16,398 nucleotides of DNA, from the NCBI GenBank assembly GCA_002701875.1, contig NZWI01000010.1, forward strand, positions 1 to 16,398, in the 5' to 3' direction. The DNA comes from Fidelibacterota bacterium. Lineage in GTDB: Bacteria > Fidelibacterota > Marinisomatia > Marinisomatales > TCS55. The notes beneath the pieces are model-generated. The model saw only the letters and a program-made list of their open reading frames with translations. It was not told the origin of the DNA and ran no database searches. The position numbers were made by a program, and so were the translations under genes. The stretch's first letter is position 1. Each line of letters starts with the position of its first letter. Below, in pieces: positions 1 to 7,762 of this stretch.

Positions 1-541
1 TGGTTGTTTTTGATAGATTCAATCCATTCAATCTGATCTTGTTTGAACCAATTTTTGACATTTCCATAAATACATCAAAATCTGATGGAGGTTCCCAAAC
101 ATTTTCATACTCACGATCATTTTTACCTTTCCTCCAAAGTATTATCATAGGCAAAACTGAAATATCAAATGCATTCGAAGTTAATTTACTCCAATAAATT
201 GATCTATTTATTACTTCTGCAAAACCCGAAGAAACTTTAATTACGGCACCTGTAGGCATTTGATTAAACAACGAAATCTCGCTATTTAATTTATAAGTGG
301 ACATTTGTTCATCTATATTATTTATTATAGAATCGATACCCATTTTAATTGATGTTATATCCATATTAACATTTGAATCTTCTACAATTTGTATTGAATA
401 AGAAGTCCCCCAAGCCATACCGCTAATTTCTTCTACAGGTTCAATTCTAGAACAAGAAATAATAAGTAGAAAAAGAAAGCCCAACAAATGTCGGGCTTTA
501 GAAAAAAATGTAAAAAAGTAGCGATTAACCAAAACTATCAT
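1..541 (-). CDS. apbE: FAD:protein FMN transferase (ApbE family lipoprotein), N-terminal part, cut by the left edge
   Basis: ApbE enzymes act outside the inner membrane, using FAD to attach FMN covalently to Thr/Ser of target proteins such as NqrB and NqrC. The reading frame has no stop from 541 to the window edge (180 codons). The N-terminus is a lipoprotein signal: basic residues at about 15-18, a hydrophobic stretch, and a lipobox I-I-S-C with the acylated Cys at 30. Family motifs follow in order: W-G-T-S-Y at 44-48, Q-M-S-T-Y at 79-83 with S-E-I-S-L-F-N after it, V-S-S-G-F near 103-107, and A-F-D-I-S-V-L-P at 124-131. The ATG at 541 overlaps the end of nqrF by 17 bases; no later ATG or GTG lies before the hydrophobic core, and later TTG codons would remove the basic residues. 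A terminator-like hairpin lies inside the signal region. The position after nqrF points to flavinylation of the NQR complex. The C-terminal part is not visible. Confidence 0.9.
   Translation of the reverse strand, partial: MIVLVNRYFFTFFSKARHLLGFLFLLIISCSRIEPVEEISGMAWGTSYSIQIVEDSNVNMDITSIKMGIDSIINNIDEQMSTYKLNSEISLFNQMPTGAVIKVSSGFAEVINRSIYWSKLTSNAFDISVLPMIILWRKGKNDREYENVWEPPSDFDVFMEMSKIGSNKIRLNGLNLSKTT
468..499 (-). terminator. Terminator-like hairpin plus U-tract after nqrF, inside the 5' end of apbE
   Basis: Read on the minus strand, AAAGCCCG pairs with TGGGCTTT (one G-U pair) and two more pairs (A-U, C-G) follow, giving a stem of about 10 bp closed by a 4-base A-U-U-U loop. CTTTTTCT follows immediately. 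The hairpin begins 25 bases after the nqrF stop codon, where an intrinsic terminator for the operon would sit. On the plus strand the pairing has an A-C mismatch and no T-tract follows, so the signal points leftward. It falls at codons of the apbE signal peptide, so it may act as a partial terminator or attenuator. Whether it terminates in vivo cannot be told from sequence. Confidence 0.6.
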
Positions 542-1760
542 AAGCTATCATTTCTCTTTCTACTCCTAAATCATATAACATTTTATCACAAGCATCAATC
601 ATCATGGGTGGTCCACACATATAATATTCAATTTCAGTTGGATCTTCATGATCCTTCAAATAATCCTCAAATGCAACATTATGAATAAATCCGGTTGCAC
701 CTTCCCAATTATCCTCAGGTAAAGGTTCAGAAAGACCTACGATATATTTGAAATTGGGAAATTCTTTTTCAAGTTGTATAAAATCTTCATGATAAAACAT
801 TTCTCTCGCTGAACGCGCACCATAAAAGTAGGTTATCTTTCTAGTAGACTTTTTAGTATCCAGTAAATCGAATAAATGACTTCTCATGGGTGCCATTCCA
901 GCACCGCCACCAAGATACACCATTTCACGATCGGTATCTTTAACAAAAAAATCACCAAATGGTCCTGAAATACTCACCTTTTCACCTGGCTTTAAATTAA
1001 AGATGTATGAGGAGGCTATTCCAGGTGGAACTTTATCCCACAAGGCTGGGGGTGGTGTGGAGATTCGAACATTGAGCATAATTACATTACCTTCAGCAGG
1101 GTGATTAGCCATTGAATAAGCCCGAAAGCAATCTTCATCATTATTTGCTTTAATATTCCAAATGTTGAACTTATCCCAATCAGGATGATATTCATTATCA
1201 ATAACAAAATCCTTAAAACTTAGATCATAATATTCAGGAACGTCTATTTGAATATAGCCACCCGCAGTAAAGTCTAAATTTTCACCTGAAGGTAATTCTA
1301 AGACTAACTCTTTAATGAATGTAGCCACACTATCATTTGATCTTACAGTACACTCCCATTTTTGAATATTAAATATCTCATTAGGAACATTGATATCCAT
1401 ATTTTCTTTAATCTTCACTTGACACGCTAAACGCCAATTTTCTTTAGCTTCTTTTCTATTAATATGTCCAGTTTCCGTAGGCAGAATTTCTCCTCCACCC
1501 GAATTGACCTGACATTTGCAAAGCGCACATGTCCCCCCTCCACCACAAGCTGATGGAAGAAAAATGCTCTTACCCGCCAATGCAGATAATAACGTACTGC
1601 CTGGACGGATTTGAATAGATTTATCATCATCTCCATTGATCTTGATTGAGACTTCTTCTTGAGGCAAGAGTTTTGATTCTGCAAAGTTCAGCATTGTAAC
1701 AAGAATTAATATCACTCCAGAAAAAATAAGTATGCTCAAGATGGTTGAAGTTGTTATCAC
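525..1760 (-). CDS. nqrF: Na+-translocating NADH:quinone reductase subunit F (NADH-oxidising 2Fe-2S flavoprotein)
   Basis: NqrF is the entry point of NQR: it takes hydride from cytosolic NADH onto FAD and passes electrons through a 2Fe-2S centre into the membrane subunits. The 411 residues match the family length. A single N-terminal membrane helix (about 5-25) is followed by a ferredoxin domain with Cys 72, 78, 81 and 113 in the C-x5-C-x2-C...C pattern. The FAD motif R-A-Y-S-M-A-N is at 213-219, the nucleotide-binding G-G-G-A-G-M-A-P at 284-291, and M-C-G-P-P-M-M at 381-387. The protein ends Y-D-S-F-G. The start codon is GTG, sharing four bases (GTGA) with the nqrE stop, behind a strong GGAGGA ribosome site. 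The 3' end overlaps the predicted apbE start by 17 bases. Confidence 0.97.
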   Translation of the reverse strand: MITTSTILSILIFSGVILILVTMLNFAESKLLPQEEVSIKINGDDDKSIQIRPGSTLLSALAGKSIFLPSACGGGGTCALCKCQVNSGGGEILPTETGHINRKEAKENWRLACQVKIKENMDINVPNEIFNIQKWECTVRSNDSVATFIKELVLELPSGENLDFTAGGYIQIDVPEYYDLSFKDFVIDNEYHPDWDKFNIWNIKANNDEDCFRAYSMANHPAEGNVIMLNVRISTPPPALWDKVPPGIASSYIFNLKPGEKVSISGPFGDFFVKDTDREMVYLGGGAGMAPMRSHLFDLLDTKKSTRKITYFYGARSAREMFYHEDFIQLEKEFPNFKYIVGLSEPLPEDNWEGATGFIHNVAFEDYLKDHEDPTEIEYYMCGPPMMIDACDKMLYDLGVEREMIAYDSFG

Positions 1761-2365
1761 AATTGTATTCCTCCAAATGACATAAATGCAATTGATAAAA
1801 GTCCAGTAAGTAGCATGGTTATTCCAATGCCACGAAGCTTCAATGGAACATTAGAATAACGTAAACGATACCGAATAGATGCCATTGCAATAATCGCTAG
1901 AAACCATCCCAATCCTGACCCAAATCCAAAAACAGTAGATTCTAATAAGGTATATTCTCGTTCAACGAGAAACAATGAGCCCCCTAAAATAGAACAATTC
2001 ACTGCAATCAATGGTAAAAATATACCAAGGTTTTGATAGAGAGCTGGAGAAAATCGATCAATAACCATTTCGACTAGCTGAACCATGGCAGCAATCACTG
2101 CAATGAACACAATAGGTTTTAAAAAACTAAGGTTAATTTCTGGCAAGTTAGCCCATGCTAAAGCACCGTCTCCTATCAAAAATGTATAAATAAACCAATT
2201 AGTTGGCGCAGTTATTGTCAAAACGAATGTTACAGCCAAACCCAATCCAATCGAGGCATCGACTTTCTTTGAAATGGCCAAAAATGAACACATACCCAAA
2301 AAATAGGCAAGAAGAATATTTTCTATAAAAACAGCTTTTGTAATTAAACTAATATAATGTTCCAA
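1757..2365 (-). CDS. nqrE: Na+-translocating NADH:quinone reductase subunit E
   Basis: NqrE is an integral membrane subunit that, with NqrD, forms the central pair of inverted-topology proteins and helps hold an iron-sulfur centre between them. The chosen start is the TTG at 2365, giving 202 residues beginning M-E-H-Y-I-S-L, which matches the family's E-H-Y start and usual length. The open frame continues upstream to 2437, but those 24 residues lie inside nqrD and look nothing like NqrE. The cysteines expected to bind the cluster are present: Cys26 in L-G-M-C-S-F and Cys124 in A-V-N-C-S-I. Six membrane helices fit the family. The gene starts four bases after the nqrD stop and shares four bases with nqrF. 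Confidence 0.95.
   Translation of the reverse strand: MEHYISLITKAVFIENILLAYFLGMCSFLAISKKVDASIGLGLAVTFVLTITAPTNWFIYTFLIGDGALAWANLPEINLSFLKPIVFIAVIAAMVQLVEMVIDRFSPALYQNLGIFLPLIAVNCSILGGSLFLVEREYTLLESTVFGFGSGLGWFLAIIAMASIRYRLRYSNVPLKLRGIGITMLLTGLLSIAFMSFGGIQL
1769..1774 (-). promoter_or_regulatory. Strong ribosome binding site for nqrF
   Basis: GGAGGA on the minus strand, eight bases before the GTG start of nqrF and inside the last codons of nqrE. It is the best Shine-Dalgarno match noticed in the window. It supports the non-ATG start at 1760. Confidence 0.75.
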
Positions 2366-2369
2366 AATA

Positions 2370-2993
2370 CTATTCCTCTTCCACCTTACCAATGATGCGT
2401 TGCGCCCATACAATAAGTCCAAGAATAATAAATGCACCCGGGCTTAAAACCATTAATCCCATATTTTCATATCCTGCTTGATAAAAAGATTCTGGAATAA
2501 CTTGACGATTATATATCGTACCAAATCCTAAAAGTTCTCTAAAAAAAGCTACTCCAATTAGAATTAATCCATAGCCTAATCCATTACCCAGCCCATCTAA
2601 TAAAGACCGTCCAGGTCCATTTTGCATAGCAAAAGCTTCTGCACGTCCCATGATAATACAATTGGTGATTATCAAAGCAACGAAAACAGATAACTGTTTA
2701 CTTATATCATAAAAGAACGCTTTAAGAACCATATCAGTTAATATCACCATCGATGCAATAACCGATAGTTGTACAATTATTCTAACCTTTGCAGGTATCA
2801 TTTTTCTTAAAATTGAAATTACAGTATTTGATACTGACAGAACCGCAATCACAGCAAAAGACATAACTACGGCTGTATCCAATTTAGTAGTTACTGCCAG
2901 TGCCGAACAAATCCCGAGTACCTGCAAACTAATAGGATTATTACTCATCAAAGGGTCAGTAAAAGCAGTCTTAGATTTTTTACTTAAGGCCAT
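2370..2993 (-). CDS. nqrD: Na+-translocating NADH:quinone reductase subunit D
   Basis: NqrD is the membrane partner of NqrE in the sodium-pumping core of NQR. At 207 residues it has the family length and about six hydrophobic helices after a short charged N-terminus. Cys29 (L-G-I-C-S-A) and Cys112 (T-N-C-I-I-M-G) sit at the positions known in the Vibrio enzyme as ligands of the intramembrane iron centre. The conserved G-R-A-E-A-F-A segment follows Cys112. The ATG overlaps the nqrC stop by one base (TAATG) and has an AAGGA site seven bases upstream, so translation is probably coupled to nqrC. Confidence 0.97.
   Translation of the reverse strand: MALSKKSKTAFTDPLMSNNPISLQVLGICSALAVTTKLDTAVVMSFAVIAVLSVSNTVISILRKMIPAKVRIIVQLSVIASMVILTDMVLKAFFYDISKQLSVFVALIITNCIIMGRAEAFAMQNGPGRSLLDGLGNGLGYGLILIGVAFFRELLGFGTIYNRQVIPESFYQAGYENMGLMVLSPGAFIILGLIVWAQRIIGKVEEE
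2374..2378 (-). promoter_or_regulatory. Ribosome binding site supporting the TTG start of nqrE
   Basis: GAGGA on the minus strand, within the last Glu codons of nqrD and eight bases before the TTG at 2365. The spacing is ideal for that start. No comparable site was noticed before the longer open frame. Confidence 0.7.
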
Positions 2994-3709
2994 TAGCCAT
3001 TCCTTTTAGTTCTAATCTTTGAAAAATATGGATCATACAATTTTAAATCCTTAAGTAAGTATTGATTTAGACCTTTAGAGGTCATTGTTGCTCCTGAAAT
3101 TCCATCGACTAAATGATAAGCCTCTTTAGAAGTCTCATCTACTTGTCCTTTAACTGTTTGGATACCTATTAAAGTACCGTTTTCATCTACAAAACGCTTA
3201 CCAACAAAATTATTTTGAAACCATGGCTTATCAACTTCACCACCTAAACCAGGTGTTTCAATATGCTGATAAAAAGTAATCCCTTTGGCAGTTGCTCCAT
3301 CAGGTTCAATTGAAAAATAACCAAACATAGTTCCCCACAGACCTTTGCCTGAGATTGGGATAGAGTATCCTTCTGTTATACTATTAGATACTCTTTTATA
3401 AATAGGATACAAATTCAAATCTACATTAGGGTCAATGTCTTGAGGAAATTTATTTGCAACAATAGAACCAGAATTGTCAACAACAAACTCAACTATTGAA
3501 TTTTGAAAAATGGATTCCACATTTTCATTGGTCCATGGTAAATCATCAGTAGGACTAAAACCTAATGATAATAAAATATTCTTTCTTATATCAACTTCAA
3601 CATTTTTTTCATACTTGTCTTTTAAAGAAGAATCTGCAAGCGAAAGAAAAAATGCTAGCACAATTGTTATTGCCATCGCAAAAATTAATGTATAACGATT
3701 ACTGTGCAT
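2993..3709 (-). CDS. nqrC: Na+-translocating NADH:quinone reductase subunit C (covalent FMN)
   Basis: NqrC carries one of the two covalently bound FMN groups of NQR, in a periplasmic FMN-binding domain held by one N-terminal membrane helix (about 8-25 here). The attachment motif D-G-I-S-G-A-T is at 202-208, so Thr208 (codon 3086-3088) should bear the FMN. The conserved E-T-P-G-L-G-G-E segment is at 151-158. The start chosen is the ATG at 3709 (238 residues; M-H-S-N-R-Y-T), which resembles Bacteroidota NqrC starts. A TTG at 3757 would add 16 residues that overlap nqrB and have no clear counterpart. The chosen start overlaps the nqrB stop by 11 bases. The last gene of the run, apbE, would supply the FMN attachment. 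Confidence 0.95.
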   Translation of the reverse strand: MHSNRYTLIFAMAITIVLAFFLSLADSSLKDKYEKNVEVDIRKNILLSLGFSPTDDLPWTNENVESIFQNSIVEFVVDNSGSIVANKFPQDIDPNVDLNLYPIYKRVSNSITEGYSIPISGKGLWGTMFGYFSIEPDGATAKGITFYQHIETPGLGGEVDKPWFQNNFVGKRFVDENGTLIGIQTVKGQVDETSKEAYHLVDGISGATMTSKGLNQYLLKDLKLYDPYFSKIRTKRNG

Positions 3710-4877
3710 ACCGAGCCTGCCTTCGTTTAATATTTGCTTGAATAACAAACCAATCAATCAAAGCTGCAAATGCATTTACAAATAATATCGATAGCATTAC
3801 CCCTTCCGGATAAGCAGGATTTATTGATCGTATGATAACCGTTAAACTTCCAAATAAAATTCCATAAATCCATCTACCCTGATTCGTGTGACAACCTGTA
3901 ACAGGTTCGGTTGCCATAAATGCTGTTCCAAATAAAAAACTTCCCATAACTAAATGGTAATGAGGGGGAATTGTAAACATTGAATTACTTGAAAATGGTG
4001 CAACTAGGTTTGTTAATAAAGCTGTACCAACCAATCCCAGTACGGCACCAAACATAACTCGCCAATTAACAATTTTTATATATGCAAGAAATAATGCGCC
4101 AATAATAATTAGGAATTTATTCGTTTCTCCTATTGACCCAGGAATCCAACCCCAGAACATATTCCACCAAGAATAATCAAATTGACCAAAATTATTAAGT
4201 AGGGTAAATGCATCCTGATTCAATTCTGCTGCAGGTATTGATAATGCGGTAGCACCAGAATAACCATCAGGACCCAAAACCCACACCTTATCACCAGAAA
4301 TTTTTGTCGGATAAGTAAAAAATATGAACACTCTAGCCATCAAGGCGGGGTTAAATATATTCATACCAACACCGCCAAAAATTTCTTTCCCAATTACAAT
4401 CCCAAAAGTTGTTGCTACGACAATTTGCCACAACGGTATTCCAGCCGGCATTGTCAATGGAATGAGTGCACAGGTAACCAAAAAGCCCTCACTAACAGGA
4501 TGTTTCCGCACAACTGCAAACAAAAGTTCCCAAAATGCACCAGCAGTAAAGGTCACAATGATTATGGGTAAAATTTTAGAAAAACCAAACCAAAAATTCT
4601 CCCAATTTGATCTTTCTAAACCAATTGCAATACTATTTTGAAAACCTATATTTGTTGCTCCAAAAAAATATAGCGGCAATAGAGAAATCACCACCAAAAT
4701 CATAACTCGTTTTGTGTCAATACTATCTCGAATATGGGGTCCAGTTTCAGTTACTTCATTTGTAGAAAACAAAATAGTATCTGTGGCTTCATAAATTGGA
4801 TATAATCTTTCTAATTTTCCACCTTCTTCAAAATTTTCTCTATATTTGTCTAAAACCTTTTTTAGGAGACCTAACAT
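3699..4877 (-). CDS. nqrB: Na+-translocating NADH:quinone reductase subunit B (covalent FMN, sodium channel)
   Basis: NqrB is the large membrane subunit that holds a covalent FMN and the sodium path, and contacts the quinone site with NqrA. It has 392 residues with about ten hydrophobic helices. The soluble N-terminus has the family pattern F-E-E-G-G-K ... I-Y-E-A and then H-I-R-D-S-I-D near 48-54. The FMN attachment motif D-G-Y-S-G-A-T is at 204-210, so Thr210 (codon 4248-4250) is the expected acceptor. G-M-N-I-F-N-P-A is at 171-178. The ATG directly abuts the nqrA stop (TAAATG, no spacer), so the two are probably translationally coupled. Confidence 0.97.
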   Translation of the reverse strand: MLGLLKKVLDKYRENFEEGGKLERLYPIYEATDTILFSTNEVTETGPHIRDSIDTKRVMILVVISLLPLYFFGATNIGFQNSIAIGLERSNWENFWFGFSKILPIIIVTFTAGAFWELLFAVVRKHPVSEGFLVTCALIPLTMPAGIPLWQIVVATTFGIVIGKEIFGGVGMNIFNPALMARVFIFFTYPTKISGDKVWVLGPDGYSGATALSIPAAELNQDAFTLLNNFGQFDYSWWNMFWGWIPGSIGETNKFLIIIGALFLAYIKIVNWRVMFGAVLGLVGTALLTNLVAPFSSNSMFTIPPHYHLVMGSFLFGTAFMATEPVTGCHTNQGRWIYGILFGSLTVIIRSINPAYPEGVMLSILFVNAFAALIDWFVIQANIKRRQARYAQ

Positions 4878-6230
4878 TTAACCTTCCTCCTCCATAAGAT
4901 CTAATCCTTGACGTATCATTCCACCTACATCAATTTTACTAGGACAAGCAAATGAACATAGAGCAAAATCTTCTTCATCACATTCTATAATTCCTAATTG
5001 CTCCATTTCTTCGATATCATTTGCATAAATTGCACGATACAGAGCATTTGGAATAATATCCATGGGCAATACATTCTCCCAAGTATCAATTGGTAAAATA
5101 TATCTTTCACTTCCATTCTTTAAGGTGTTAAAACTATAATCCTTTTGTCTAGAACCAATAAAAGCATTCGTCAAACTATATCTCGATGAAGATGAGCCAG
5201 GCCTAAGCATACCCAAGAACTCTCTTGAAGTTTCATGTGGTACTACAGAAATAGTTGAGTGATAAAACTCTATAAAATCCTCTAAGCTTGATTTTGTGCC
5301 AGTTAACACATCTCCAGAGATAACACGATTTTCATCTTCAGATAAATTATCTTTAAGTAAATATTCGATTTTTGAACCTAATCGTGATTTAATATGAACA
5401 GGATTTAAAACACTTGGGCCCCCAACTGTAACAAAAAGTGTTGTATCCAATTTACCAGTCAAGAAAAAATTGCCAATTCTAACAACGTCTTGTGCATTAA
5501 CGGTCCAGACTAAATCATTTAAATTAATTGGAGAAATATGATGAATTTGGATTCCTACATTTCCTGCAGGGTGTGGACCATTGAAAGTATGTGCTCGAGC
5601 TCCTCTTACATTCAACAATGTATCAGAAACCGTATTTTCGTTATATGATAAATGAACTTTTCCATCAGTAAGTTTATTTAATATATCAACTCCTGCTTGG
5701 AACTGGGGCAATCTTCTTCTTAAGGCTAAGTCTAGATTGACTGCTAAAGGGCTAGAATTCCAACCTGAAATAAAAATATCTCTTGGAATAATATCAGGGT
5801 CAGGAACTTTATTAAATGGTCTCTGGCGAATAAAAGGAAAAATACTTCCTTTCAATAATGCGGAGAGTATCTTCTCGCGACTTAAATTATTTAGCTCTTG
5901 AGGATTGTAAGACGAAAAAGATTCTGATGATTCCTCATCGGATAATTTTATTACTATTTTTTCAATAACTCTGCGTGGTCCATATTTTATTTCTGTTATT
6001 TCACCTGAACCCGGAGATGGCCAAGTTATCTGGGAATTAGTTTTATCATGAAATAAGGGGGTACCTATTTTTACATGCCCACCCTCTTGCACCATCAATT
6101 TCGGCTTAACCCCTCTAAATTCACTTGGCTTCAATGCTACAAATTCAGGAGCCTTCCCTTCAACAACGCTGTTTTTAGGAACACCTGCGATTCTTATATC
6201 ATGCCCTTTTACTAAATTATAATCAGCCAA
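4878..6230 (-). CDS. nqrA: Na+-translocating NADH:quinone reductase subunit A
   Basis: NqrA is the peripheral cytosolic subunit that contributes to ubiquinone/menaquinone binding and is related to RnfC. The 450 residues match the family. The N-terminal part has the barrel-sandwich-like segment V-Q-E-G-G-H-V-K-I-G-T-P-L-F near 47-60. The C-terminus has the family signature with Cys425 and Cys429 in A-L-C-S-F-A-C-P-S-K and ends in acidic residues. The only plausible start is a TTG at 6230, preceded by a weak GAGA site; the protein's N-terminal G-H-D-I-R-I-A-G-V is close behind and typical. It is the first nqr gene, 29 bases after nuoN, with no clear terminator or promoter in that gap. Confidence 0.96.
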   Translation of the reverse strand: MADYNLVKGHDIRIAGVPKNSVVEGKAPEFVALKPSEFRGVKPKLMVQEGGHVKIGTPLFHDKTNSQITWPSPGSGEITEIKYGPRRVIEKIVIKLSDEESSESFSSYNPQELNNLSREKILSALLKGSIFPFIRQRPFNKVPDPDIIPRDIFISGWNSSPLAVNLDLALRRRLPQFQAGVDILNKLTDGKVHLSYNENTVSDTLLNVRGARAHTFNGPHPAGNVGIQIHHISPINLNDLVWTVNAQDVVRIGNFFLTGKLDTTLFVTVGGPSVLNPVHIKSRLGSKIEYLLKDNLSEDENRVISGDVLTGTKSSLEDFIEFYHSTISVVPHETSREFLGMLRPGSSSSRYSLTNAFIGSRQKDYSFNTLKNGSERYILPIDTWENVLPMDIIPNALYRAIYANDIEEMEQLGIIECDEEDFALCSFACPSKIDVGGMIRQGLDLMEEEG

Positions 6231-6259
6231 TTATTTTCTCTATAAAAGTAAGTATGTGA

Positions 6260-7750
6260 TCACATTCCTTGGTAAATCACAAAAGATTGATTTACCCAAT
6301 CTGTTAAAGGACCGAAATACCAACCAAAAATAAAGGTTGGAATTGCCAGTACAATAAGAACTAAAGTCACTAGATTGGAAGATGGCAGACCAATTGATTC
6401 ACTTCTTTCCCCTATCAAATACATGTGTTTAACAACACGGATATAATAGTAAAGGGATACGACACTATTAAGCGCCCCAACAAATGCTAACCAATAATAC
6501 TGAGACCCTGCTTCAATAACTGATGCAAAAATATAAAATTTCCCAATGAAGCCTGCTGTAGGAGGCAAGCCCGTTAGTGAAACCATAAATAGCGTCATGA
6601 GTATACCAATAAAAGGCATTTTCCAACCTAAACTATCAAAGTCATTAAAGGTTTCACCTCCAACTTCACTTTGAACATATATAAGTACAAAGAAAGCCCC
6701 GAGATTCATAAAAAGATATACAACGAGATATATCATAATTCCATAGACGCCAGACTGTGACATCAATGGCAGCGCCATCATCATATATCCTGCATGAGCA
6801 ATACTAGAATAAGCTAACATTCGTTTTACGCTATTTTGTTGAATAGCAACTAAATTTCCTACAGTCATCGTTGCAGCGGCCAAAACTGCCATCAATTCAG
6901 GCCAAGGTAGATTATTGACCGCCATCCAGGACTCAGATGTCATTGCTGTACCATCACCAAAAACTTGATTAAAGAATCGAATTAACAGAGCGAAACCTGC
7001 CGCTTTAGGAGCAACCGATAAATATGCAGTAATGGTTGTTGGCGAACCTTCATAAACATCTGGTGTCCAAAAATGAAAAGGAACAGCGGAAATTTTATAT
7101 CCAAATCCAACCAAAATAAATACTACAGATAGGATCAATGCTAGATTCGAATCTGAGCCTAGTGAAGAAATTGCATTTTGCATTTCAAAGAATTTTGTGG
7201 TACCTGTTAACCCAAAAAGAATACTGAGACCATAAAGCATAATCCCTGATGAAAAAGCTCCATATATGACATATTTCAATGATGCTTCATTACTATGTGG
7301 ATTTTTTTTCAAATATCCTGCTAAAAAAAATGACATTATCGATACTATCTCGATGGCTAGGTATACCATTAATATATCAATTGCCGATACCATAAGAAAT
7401 AAGCCAAATGATAGAATTGATAATATTGAAAAATATTCACCTACTCTATAGTCTTTTAATTCATTTGAATTAAAACTCATAAGAATAACTAAGGCAGTTG
7501 ATAAAAGAATTAATACCTTAAAAAAATCAGAAAATGGATCTGATGCTACCATTCCCATAAAAAGAGGAGATACACTACTTCCTCCCATTCTTACAGCAAA
7601 TAGTGTAAGAGCCAATCCTCCAAGCACCCACCATGCAACATTAATTGATTGCTCTCTACGATAACATAGATCTGCTATTACAGCAACTAATATTGTTACA
7701 GTAAGAATAAGCTCCGGCCAATAATAAGCTAAACTATTGAAATTGCTCAT
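6260..7750 (-). CDS. nuoN: NADH-quinone oxidoreductase subunit N (antiporter-like membrane subunit)
   Basis: NuoN is one of three antiporter-like proton-pumping subunits of complex I. It has 496 residues with about 14 hydrophobic helices. The residues of the proton path are present: Glu134 in A-I-E-I-V, Lys219 in G-Y-K-I-S-A-V-P-F-H, Lys249 in A-P-K-A-A-G, and Lys404 in F-I-G-K-F-Y. The F-H-F-W-T-P-D-V-Y-E-G-S-P-T segment at 226-239 is a hallmark of the family. The ATG lies 12 bases after the nuoM stop with a weak AAGAG site. It is the last nuo gene; nqrA follows after 29 bases in the same direction. Confidence 0.97.
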   Translation of the reverse strand: MSNFNSLAYYWPELILTVTILVAVIADLCYRREQSINVAWWVLGGLALTLFAVRMGGSSVSPLFMGMVASDPFSDFFKVLILLSTALVILMSFNSNELKDYRVGEYFSILSILSFGLFLMVSAIDILMVYLAIEIVSIMSFFLAGYLKKNPHSNEASLKYVIYGAFSSGIMLYGLSILFGLTGTTKFFEMQNAISSLGSDSNLALILSVVFILVGFGYKISAVPFHFWTPDVYEGSPTTITAYLSVAPKAAGFALLIRFFNQVFGDGTAMTSESWMAVNNLPWPELMAVLAAATMTVGNLVAIQQNSVKRMLAYSSIAHAGYMMMALPLMSQSGVYGIMIYLVVYLFMNLGAFFVLIYVQSEVGGETFNDFDSLGWKMPFIGILMTLFMVSLTGLPPTAGFIGKFYIFASVIEAGSQYYWLAFVGALNSVVSLYYYIRVVKHMYLIGERSESIGLPSSNLVTLVLIVLAIPTFIFGWYFGPLTDWVNQSFVIYQGM

Positions 7751-7762
7751 GCATTACTCTTA

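Noticed and set aside
1427..1684. An 85-codon minus-strand frame inside nqrF
   Set aside because: It is out of frame with the intact ferredoxin domain of NqrF, which carries all four cysteine ligands. It is a shadow, not a sign of frameshift.
2366..2437. 24-residue upstream extension of nqrE
   Set aside because: It lies wholly inside nqrD, does not resemble NqrE, and a good ribosome site sits before the TTG at 2365, where the family's N-terminus begins.
3710..3757. 16-residue upstream extension of nqrC from a TTG
   Set aside because: It overlaps nqrB further, and the ATG at 3709 gives an N-terminus like known Bacteroidota NqrC proteins. It is not fully excluded.
6231..6259. Possible internal promoter between nuoN and nqrA
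   Set aside because: The 29 bases are AT-rich and contain TATAGA-like text, but no convincing paired promoter element is visible. Such strings are expected by chance at this base composition.
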